11,546 nucleotides of DNA from JALGVA01 sp964617715 (GTDB lineage Bacteria; Armatimonadota; Zipacnadia; Zipacnadales; UBA5352), in assembly GCA_964617715.1 (NCBI GenBank), contig CAZTZN010000151.1:1-11546 (forward strand), written 5' to 3'. Both the position numbers and the translations under genes were made by a program. Below, in pieces: positions 1 to 5,383 of this stretch; position 1 is the stretch's first letter; every line of letters starts with the position of its first letter. The notes under the pieces are model-generated. The model did not search any database, was not told the DNA's origin, and worked only from the letters and a program-made list of their open reading frames with translations.

Positions 1-53
<53 letters not shown>

Positions 54-87
54 GAACACCACTGGGTCTCTGACCGGTCTAAGATAC

Positions 88-95
88 GAGGGGAG
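88..95 (+). promoter_or_regulatory. Ribosome binding site of the ABC permease gene
   Basis: The purine run GAGGGGAG ends 3 nt before the ATG at 99, so its GAGG core (88-91) sits 7 nt away. It decides the start: an in-frame TTG at 6 lies inside the heptamer repeat and has no such site. Confidence 0.7.
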
Positions 96-98
96 CCC

Positions 99-929
99 AT
101 GCGCCTGGCGCCGCTGCGTGCCGAACTGACCAAGCTCTACCGCCAGCGCATCACCTACGCCAGTTTCGCGGTGGTGCTGGCGCTGGTGGGGCTGGTCACC
201 TGGGGCAGCCGCCACCAGGCCAATCAGCTCGACGTGAGCGAGCGGGTGAGTTCGGAGTTCGTGGTCGTCGGCAAGACGATCACCGCATTGTTCGTGGCGC
301 GTGTGGTGATGGAGGTCGCCCTGGTGGTGCTGGTGCCCATGCTCATCGCGGTGGTGGTGGGGGCGCTGATCGCGGGCGAGCGCCAGAACGCCACGCTGCG
401 CATGCTGCTGGTGCGCCCGCAGCCGCGGCTGCGCGTGCTGGTTGCCAAGCTGCTGACCGGCTGGAGCTTCGCGGCGTCGCTCACCGTCTTCCTGGGCCTG
501 TCGGGACTGGCCCTGGGCCAGCTCGTGTTCGGCTGGGGCGACCTGGTGCTCTTCGGCGGCGGGCTGACCGTGCTCGATCCGCACACCGGTCTGGTGCGGG
601 TGGCCGAGGCCTACGGGCTGGCCGTGGTGTCGATGTGCACGGTCGCGGCGCTGGCGCTGATGATGTCGGCGATCTTCGACAACTCGATGGCCGCCGCGGG
701 GCTCACCGTCGCGGTGCTGATCGTGATGGGCATCGTGGGCGAGATGCCCTACTTCGAGCACGTCAAGCCCTACCTGCTCACCGCGCACCTGCGTGTATAC
801 AGCCAGATCTTTGCGGCCACGATCGATCGCGCCACCGTGCTCAACTCGGTCGGCTATCTGGTGGCGTACAGCGCGTTCACCACTGTGGTGGCCATGATCG
901 TCTTCAACCGGAGGGACATCACGTGCTGA
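99..929 (+). CDS. ABC-2 type transporter permease subunit
   Basis: This 276-residue protein is an integral membrane subunit of an ABC-2-type exporter or ABC permease of the NatB/ABC2_membrane class. About six hydrophobic segments are visible, near residues 20-36, 68-92, 120-145, 172-193, 198-216 and 250-268. After the second comes the cytoplasmic stretch IAGERQNATLRMLLVRP (about 91-107) and then LVAKLL. This matches the family pattern in which a conserved Glu and 'TL..LL..P' precede a 'K' at the next helix. There is no ATP-binding domain; the partner ATPase is expected just upstream, beyond the window edge. The ATG at 99 is chosen for its ribosome binding site, leaving out 93 nt of repeat-derived frame. 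The stop overlaps the next gene by 7 nt, so the two are probably translationally coupled. The substrate cannot be told from sequence. Confidence 0.85.
   Translation: MRLAPLRAELTKLYRQRITYASFAVVLALVGLVTWGSRHQANQLDVSERVSSEFVVVGKTITALFVARVVMEVALVVLVPMLIAVVVGALIAGERQNATLRMLLVRPQPRLRVLVAKLLTGWSFAASLTVFLGLSGLALGQLVFGWGDLVLFGGGLTVLDPHTGLVRVAEAYGLAVVSMCTVAALALMMSAIFDNSMAAAGLTVAVLIVMGIVGEMPYFEHVKPYLLTAHLRVYSQIFAATIDRATVLNSVGYLVAYSAFTTVVAMIVFNRRDITC
910..915 (+). promoter_or_regulatory. Ribosome binding site of the LolA-like gene
   Basis: GGAGGG lies 7 nt before a GTG at 923, inside the end of the permease gene. It supports a GTG start for the next gene over the much earlier in-frame ATG at 635, which would lie wholly inside the permease coding frame. 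Confidence 0.65.
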
Positions 930-1576
930 ACAGGCGGGCCGACATCCTCGGCCTCATCGCCCTTACGGCGCTCACCGCGTCGGCCCCGGCGCGGGCGCAG
1001 ACCGCGATGGGGATGCTTCAACGCGCGCTGGCGGTCACGCAAAGCGTGGAGGATTACACCGCCGACGTCACCGTGAGCATCGACTCGCCCAACCTGCAGA
1101 TTCCGCGCCGCACCGTAAAGGTCTGGTACAGGCGCCCCGACAAGGTGCACGTGCAGTCCAGCGGCATCACCGTATTGCCGCGCGATGCGCTCCTGCTGGG
1201 CAACCTCGGCAGACACATCGCCGATTACGCGCAGGCCAGCTTCAACGGCACGGGCACGCTCAACGGCCGCCCGGTGCACTCGATCAAGCTCACGCCCATC
1301 GATGCGGGCCCGGGCACCGGCCGCGTGCTGGTGTGGATCGACTCCGAGCGCTTTGTGCTGCTCAAGAGCGAGATCTGGCGCGGCGGAGCGGTGATGCTGA
1401 CCGTGAACTTCACCTGGGCGCAGGTGAGCGGGTGGTGGATGCCCTCGCGTATCGTGGCCGAACTGGCGGCCGGCGCGATGACCGGGAGCGATGCAGGCGG
1501 ACGCATCGAGATGAGCTTCGCCAACTACCGCGTGAACGTCGGCATCCCCGACTCGGTGTTCGAGGAGAGCGACTGA
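923..1576 (+). CDS. Secreted LolA-like (outer-membrane lipoprotein-sorting-like) protein
   Basis: The 217-residue product starts at GTG 923 and begins with a good Sec signal peptide: Arg-rich start (MLNRRAD), hydrophobic core LGLIALTALTA, and a likely cut after APARA near residue 25. The mature part alternates short beta strands and has the look of the LolA/LolB-like superfamily: an N-terminal helix with 'SVEDYTADVTVSI', then the strand 'VKVWYRRPDKVHV' (about 66-77), a strand with 'VWIDSERFVLLKSEI' (about 137-151), and the closing 'NYRVNVGIPDSVFEE' (201-215). That ending is typical of LolA-like/DUF2092-type proteins. These bind lipids or lipid-like ligands in the periplasm; the ligand here is unknown. 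It overlaps the ABC permease gene by 7 nt, and ABC permease plus LolA-like protein suggests export or periplasmic shuttling of a hydrophobic substrate. This is inference, and genuine LolA function is unproven. Confidence 0.75.
   Translation: MLNRRADILGLIALTALTASAPARAQTAMGMLQRALAVTQSVEDYTADVTVSIDSPNLQIPRRTVKVWYRRPDKVHVQSSGITVLPRDALLLGNLGRHIADYAQASFNGTGTLNGRPVHSIKLTPIDAGPGTGRVLVWIDSERFVLLKSEIWRGGAVMLTVNFTWAQVSGWWMPSRIVAELAAGAMTGSDAGGRIEMSFANYRVNVGIPDSVFEESD
1562..1567 (+). promoter_or_regulatory. Ribosome binding site of the sigma-like membrane protein gene
   Basis: GAGGAG lies 8 nt before the ATG at 1576, within the last codons of the LolA-like gene. It fixes the start at the TGATG stop/start overlap. 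Confidence 0.6.
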
Positions 1577-2412
1577 TGGCGGCAAGCGGTATGCGCGAGC
1601 TGCGCACCGGCGTGCGGCGGGGGCATCAGTCCGCCCTCGACGCGCTGCTGTATCAGTGCGCGGACGGCATGTACTCCATCGCCCTCTCCGCGCTGCCCGA
1701 TGAGGCCGAGGCGCAGGAGGTGGTGCGCGAGGCCTGGCTGCGCATGCTGTGGGCGCTGCGCGGCGCGCGTTTCGACGCCGACCCCGCGCGGCGCATGTGG
1801 CGCATTACCGAGCAGGTGCTTGCCGAGCGTCTCGGCCGGCGCGCCGCCCGGGCGGCGCGCCGCGCGGCGACGCAGGCAGATGGCACAGTCGGGCTCGAGG
1901 GGGTGCGCGTGCCGCGCACCTTGCTCGAGGAGCTGGCGGCGCTCTCCGAGCAGCACGCCGAGGCCATCCGTGCCCGCTGGCGCACGCGGCGTGATGTGTT
2001 CCGAGGGTCCATCGTCGCGCTCTTCCTGGTGGCGGTGGGCGTGTGGGTGGCGGTCTTCTACCAGCGTTCGCGCGCAACCGAGGACCTGGCCGCGCTGCAG
2101 TATCAGTGCCTGCGCGAGCGTATCATCCGCCAGGAGCTGCTCACCACCATGCGCGACATAACCTTCCAGCTCGACGACCCCACCGGCGCCGACAAGGAGA
2201 CCGCCGCCGACTGCGAGCGCGTCATGCTGGCGCTCGAGGAGATCGTCAACAGCGAGTCGCTGGGCCAGGTCAACGGCCTGCGGTACGTGCGTGAGCGCGT
2301 GATCCGCCGTCACCTCGCCGACTTCGTACGCTCGCTGGAGGACACCTTCCCGGAGATGTCGGACACGCTGCCGCGCGTGGCGCTGGCGCTCGAGGAGGTC
2401 CAGAACCTGTGA
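1576..2412 (+). CDS. Membrane-anchored protein with ECF sigma region 2-like N-terminus
   Basis: This 278-residue protein shares its first base with the previous stop (TGATG). Residues about 12-85 resemble sigma-70 region 2 of ECF sigma factors: 'SALDALLYQCADGMYSIAL', then 'PDEAEAQEVVREAWLRMLW' (41-59, matching the 'eAeDlvQetflrlw' helix), then 'RRMWRITEQVL' (72-82, in place of 'r.WLyriarn'). After an Arg/Ala-rich linker, 'LLEELAALSEQHAEAIRARW' (116-135) looks like the first helix of region 4. The rest of region 4, including the -35-binding helix-turn-helix, is missing. A single transmembrane helix (about 143-162, IVALFLVAVGVWVAVFY) and a 116-residue helical outer domain with two cysteines (C178, C213) take its place. 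It may be a tethered regulator that binds RNA polymerase or an anti-sigma factor, or a domain re-used structurally. The region-2 match is by eye, and a degenerate non-functional domain is possible. It is coupled to its neighbours on both sides. Confidence 0.7.
   Translation: MAASGMRELRTGVRRGHQSALDALLYQCADGMYSIALSALPDEAEAQEVVREAWLRMLWALRGARFDADPARRMWRITEQVLAERLGRRAARAARRAATQADGTVGLEGVRVPRTLLEELAALSEQHAEAIRARWRTRRDVFRGSIVALFLVAVGVWVAVFYQRSRATEDLAALQYQCLRERIIRQELLTTMRDITFQLDDPTGADKETAADCERVMLALEEIVNSESLGQVNGLRYVRERVIRRHLADFVRSLEDTFPEMSDTLPRVALALEEVQNL
2392..2398 (+). promoter_or_regulatory. Ribosome binding site of the TPR lipoprotein gene
   Basis: GAGGAGG lies 10 nt before the GTG at 2409 and inside the preceding gene. 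It supports the GTG start that yields a perfect lipoprotein signal. Confidence 0.6.
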
Positions 2413-4115
2413 GGCGCGTGGTCGCCGTGCTGTGGATCCTGCTCGTACCCGCCCTGCTGGTGGGCTGCACGAGCAAGGCCGAGCGCCTCTACCGCCGCGC
2501 CGAGGCATTCCTGGCACAGGGGCAATTTCAGATGGCGGCCGATGAGTACCAGCGGCTGGTCAAGGAGGACCCGCGCAGCCCGTTGGCCGATGACGCGCTC
2601 TACAAGCTGGCGTACATCTTCGCCGAGGAGACCGACACGCCCAGCGCGGCCCTGGTGCAGTACCGGGCGCTGGCCGACAACTACCCCTCCAGCCCCTGGG
2701 CCGACGACGCCCTGATGCGCGCGATGGCCATCCAGCGCCGCGTACTCAAGGATCCGGCGGCGGTGCGCGCGACCTACGACGAGCTGTGCCGACGGTTCGC
2801 GACACGCCGCGACCTGCGCGCTCGTGGGCTGCTCGAGGTGGCGTGGACGCTGTTCGAGACTGAGAGCTATGAGCGCGCCGCCGAGGTCGCGGGCGAGCTG
2901 ACCGAGCAGTACGCCGATCAGGTGCGCGAGTGCGCGCAGGCGGCGCTGCTGCAGGCCCGCGCCTGCAGACGCACCGGCGGAGATCAGGCCCGCGTCGAGC
3001 AACTCTACGAGGAGATCATCGCCCGCTACCCCGACAGCCACGCCGCCGTGGCGGCCAAGCGCGAGCTGGGTTACAGCTTCTACGAAAAGCGCGAGCAGCA
3101 GGAGCAGCAGCAGGCGGCCGAGGTGCGGCGCCGCTCGCGCACCATCACCGGCGTGCCGTCGCATTCGTCCCAGCGCGGCGAGGTGCTGCAGGCCCTGGCC
3201 GCACTGCGCTCGGCCCTTACCCAGCGTGGCGAGCAGCGCCCGCTCGACACCCTCATCGCCCTCTCCGGCGCCGCCTTCACGGTGGCCTTCGACCCCGATC
3301 GCCCCTGGCTGGCGCGTTCGGTAATTGACGTCAAGCTCTTCGAGACCGTGGCCGAGACGCTGGGCTTCGCCTACAACGTCTGGTCGGGCCCCAGCGCCGA
3401 GCAGGCCTTCGAGTCGGTCCACCAGGCGCTGCTGCAGGGCCATCCGGTGCTGGTGCTTTACGGCTCCCCGCGCCGCTGGGTGCTGGTGACCGGCTACGAC
3501 ATGGCCGAGGACCGCGTGTACTTCATGCCACCCGACCGCGGCGACTACGCCGCCACCAGCAAGTCGCGCTTCCTCGCCCGGTGGGCCGAGGCGAGCGGCT
3601 CGGGCTCAGGCGTGGCGGGGCCGGAGTCGTTCTATCAATTCTCCCTGGGAGCGCGCATGAGCCGTCCCGATGACGCCGCCCTGCTGGTCGCCTCCGTCCA
3701 ACGCGCGGCGCGAGTCATGCGCGCGACCTCGCTGGGCGGCGCGCCGGCGGGCGAAGAGGCCTGGCAGGCACTCGGGGCACATCTGGAGGAATGTGTTCCA
3801 CCCGAGGCCACCGATCTCCGTGACCAGGCGAGCCGCTGGGTCGAAGATGGACTGCTGCCCTGGCTGTCGGTGGCCGAGGCGGGAACCACCATGCTGCGCC
3901 AGGCCGCCGAAGTGGTGGAGGGCGTAGCCGACGCGCCCGAACGTCACGCGGAGCTGCTGGCCGAGGCGCGGCTGGTGGCGCAGAAGATCGAGGAGGCGCA
4001 GGCAGCCGGCGACGAGGCCGCGCCCAAGTGGGAGGCGGCGGCGGCGCAGGCGAACTACGTGGCTGCGCTGCACGCGCGCCTCGCCCGCCAACTCGCCGAG
4101 GCCTCGGGGGCGTGA
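2409..4115 (+). CDS. TPR lipoprotein with C39/BtrH-like domain
   Basis: The 568-residue product starts at GTG 2409, overlapping the previous stop by 4 nt. Residues 1-20 form a lipoprotein signal with lipobox LVGC (C20), so it is lipid-anchored at the envelope. Residues about 23-230 hold TPR-like repeats of the BamD/YbgF style: 'AERLYRRAEAFLAQGQF', 'AADEYQRLVKEDPRSPLADD', 'ALVQYRALADNYPSSPWADD' and 'VEQLYEEIIARYPDSHAAV'. A Gln/Glu linker (about 227-240) leads to residues 250-415, which resemble the papain-like fold of C39 peptidases and BtrH N-terminal domains: 'LIALSGAAFTVAFDPDRPW', 'FETVAETLGF', 'LLQGHPVLVLYG' and 'WVLVTGYD'. No cysteine is present in this domain, and the His usually before 'VVxGYD' is replaced (RRWVLVTGYD), so it is probably not a peptidase. 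Residues 420-568 are an Ala/Glu-rich helical tail. It may scaffold or bind peptides for the upstream transporter; the function is unknown. Confidence 0.75.
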   Translation: MRRVVAVLWILLVPALLVGCTSKAERLYRRAEAFLAQGQFQMAADEYQRLVKEDPRSPLADDALYKLAYIFAEETDTPSAALVQYRALADNYPSSPWADDALMRAMAIQRRVLKDPAAVRATYDELCRRFATRRDLRARGLLEVAWTLFETESYERAAEVAGELTEQYADQVRECAQAALLQARACRRTGGDQARVEQLYEEIIARYPDSHAAVAAKRELGYSFYEKREQQEQQQAAEVRRRSRTITGVPSHSSQRGEVLQALAALRSALTQRGEQRPLDTLIALSGAAFTVAFDPDRPWLARSVIDVKLFETVAETLGFAYNVWSGPSAEQAFESVHQALLQGHPVLVLYGSPRRWVLVTGYDMAEDRVYFMPPDRGDYAATSKSRFLARWAEASGSGSGVAGPESFYQFSLGARMSRPDDAALLVASVQRAARVMRATSLGGAPAGEEAWQALGAHLEECVPPEATDLRDQASRWVEDGLLPWLSVAEAGTTMLRQAAEVVEGVADAPERHAELLAEARLVAQKIEEAQAAGDEAAPKWEAAAAQANYVAALHARLARQLAEASGA

Positions 4116-4255
4116 GCAACACGTCACCCGGCCCGCCGGTCCTTGCGTCCGTCGCACAAGCAGGGCGACGTTGTCGCGTGGCTCGGCGGGTCCGCGAGAA
4201 CAGCAGGCCGGTCAGGCGACCGGGATGAGGCTCGCATCTGCTTGCTTCATCTCAC

Positions 4256-4280
4256 CCCGAGCGCGCGGGTCGCGCTCGGG
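4256..4280 (+). terminator. Perfect 10-bp hairpin after the four-gene operon (possible terminator)
   Basis: CCCGAGCGCG (4256-4265) and CGCGCTCGGG (4271-4280) are exact inverted repeats around a 5-nt loop. The stem lies 140 nt after the lipoprotein stop and 47 nt before the yprB-like start. No T-run follows, so it is not a classical intrinsic terminator. It could act as an RNA-stabilising or attenuating element instead. Confidence 0.45.
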
Positions 4281-4312
4281 TCGGCCCCTCTAACGGCACG
4301 ACCGCGTTCGTC

Positions 4313-4317
4313 GGAGG
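4313..4317 (+). promoter_or_regulatory. Ribosome binding site of the yprB-like gene, possibly sequestered
   Basis: GGAGG lies 10 nt before the ATG at 4328. It could be masked: GGTCGG (4279-4284) pairs with CCGACC (4319-4324), and CCTC (4287-4290) with GAGG (4314-4317), across a small asymmetric internal loop. That fold shares bases 4279-4280 with the upstream hairpin, so the two structures compete. Confidence 0.5.
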
Positions 4318-4327
4318 CCCGACCGAG

Positions 4328-5308
4328 ATGCTCTCAAAACGCCTGCGCAGACTCCTGCGACAAATTGATGACGGTCCGAAGCCGCCTGCCGAGGCAGAAC
4401 GCCCGGGCGGGCCGGCCGATCGCGCATCGCCCCCGGCCCAACCCGTGCGCGCGGGCGCGCCCGAGCTGTCGCGCAAGCGCCTTGCACAGCAGGCCCGCCG
4501 CGCGCGTGGATCGGCATCGCCTCCCGCGCCGGCTACGCCACCGGCGATCGCCGTGCCCTCCGGCCCGCTCGACGAACTGGTGCCGGGGGAGGTCGTGGTG
4601 TGCGAGCACGGAGCATACTGGCGGGTCACCCGTCCGGCGCGCGAGCTGCTGCCGCATGGCGAGGAGGTGCTCCGAGGCTTCGGGCGCCTGACCGCCCTGC
4701 TCGGCGACGAGGCCGGCGGGCTGCTCGCGCACCTGCGGGGGCTGGCGCCCCGGCAATTCGCGTTGCTCGACACCGAGACTGCGGGACTGGCGTCGGCGCC
4801 GATCTTTCTGGTCGGTATGATCGTCTGGGAGGCTGATGCCCCTCAAGCAGCGCTGTCGGTGCAGATGTTCGCGCGCGACTACGCCGAGGAGCGCGCGGTG
4901 CTGGCTGAGGCAGCGCGCCTGCTGGCCGGCCGCTCGGTGCTGATGACATACAACGGGCGGTCGTTCGACCTGCCGATGATGCGCGAGCGCATGATTTACC
5001 ACGCCCTGGGCGCATGCCCGGAGCCGGCGACGCACCTCGATCTGCTGCACGAGATCCGGGCGCGCTTCCGCGGGCGCTGGGAGGACTGCCGGCTGCAGAC
5101 GCTCGAGCGACACCTGTGCGGCCGCGCGCGCGTGGGCGACATAGACGGCGCCGAGATCCCGCAGGCCTGGCATGACTTCGTGCATACCGGCGATGCGGGA
5201 CGCATCGCGCAGATCATGGAGCACAATCGGCTCGACCTGATCACCATGCTCGAAGTGCTGCCCTACCTGCGGCCGGATGCTTCGAACGAACCGCACATCC
5301 CCGCGTAG
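4328..5308 (+). CDS. YprB-type ribonuclease H-like 3'-5' exonuclease domain protein
   Basis: The 326-residue protein has a low-complexity, Pro/Ala/Arg-rich N-terminus (about 15-80) and then a YprB-like RNase H-fold domain (RNase_H_2 type, a DEDD exonuclease relative). Visible signature residues are 'LLDTETAG' (D148, E150), 'TYNGRSFDLP' (N209, D214), 'THLDLLHEIRARFR' (D238) and 'HNRLDLITML' (H299, D303). These acidic residues sit where the family places its metal-binding carboxylates, so the domain looks catalytically intact. The family is thought to trim nucleic acids; in Bacillus, yprB is beside a helicase gene (yprA), but no helicase is adjacent here. The start is ATG 4328, and no other good start is close by. 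The gene is separated from both neighbours by spacers and may be transcribed on its own. The family is clear; the substrate is unknown. Confidence 0.85.
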   Translation: MLSKRLRRLLRQIDDGPKPPAEAERPGGPADRASPPAQPVRAGAPELSRKRLAQQARRARGSASPPAPATPPAIAVPSGPLDELVPGEVVVCEHGAYWRVTRPARELLPHGEEVLRGFGRLTALLGDEAGGLLAHLRGLAPRQFALLDTETAGLASAPIFLVGMIVWEADAPQAALSVQMFARDYAEERAVLAEAARLLAGRSVLMTYNGRSFDLPMMRERMIYHALGACPEPATHLDLLHEIRARFRGRWEDCRLQTLERHLCGRARVGDIDGAEIPQAWHDFVHTGDAGRIAQIMEHNRLDLITMLEVLPYLRPDASNEPHIPA

Positions 5309-5327
5309 GGCGGGCATCGCCCCCCGA

Positions 5328-5345
5328 CCCCGCGCCAACGTGGGG
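5328..5345 (+). other. Stem-loop between the yprB-like gene and the repeat membrane protein gene
   Basis: CCCCGCG (5328-5334) pairs with CGTGGGG (5339-5345) with one G-U pair and a CCAA loop. It begins 20 nt after the yprB-like stop and is not followed by a T-run. It could end the upstream transcript or be part of the leader of the next gene; GC-rich DNA makes such stems by chance too. Confidence 0.3.
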
Positions 5346-5369
5346 CGTGCGACAGTCTGCAACATGCAA

Positions 5370-5375
5370 GGGAAG
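5370..5375 (+). promoter_or_regulatory. Ribosome binding site deciding a TTG start
   Basis: GGGAAG lies 8 nt before TTG 5384. An in-frame GTG at 5375 overlaps this motif and has no purine-rich site of its own, so the TTG start is preferred. Confidence 0.45.
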
Positions 5376-5383
5376 TGTGCACG

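Noticed and set aside
635..922. Extended start for the LolA-like protein at ATG 635
   Set aside because: The extension lies wholly inside the permease frame and would bury the clear signal peptide that begins at GTG 923.
1333..1575. Extended start for the sigma-like membrane protein at 1333
   Set aside because: The extra residues are an Arg/Gly-rich frame-shifted reading of the LolA-like gene; the TGATG junction with GAGGAG upstream is the better start.
1525..2517. Minus-strand open frame (330 codons) opposite the sigma-like gene
   Set aside because: His/Arg/Gly-rich composition without domains; an antisense shadow.
2310..3443. Long minus-strand open frame (377 codons) opposite the TPR lipoprotein
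   Set aside because: GC-rich genes leave open antisense frames; the plus strand has lipobox, TPR and C39-like motifs, and the minus frame shows no recognisable domain.
4143..4691. Plus-strand open frame spanning the spacer before the yprB-like gene
   Set aside because: It overlaps the start of the real gene out of frame, is rich in Arg/Ser/Pro, and has no domain or good ribosome binding site.
4334..5365. Minus-strand open frame (343 codons) opposite the yprB-like gene
   Set aside because: The plus-strand frame carries DTETAG, NGRSFD and HNRLD motifs; the antisense frame has an unlikely Arg/His/Gln-rich composition.
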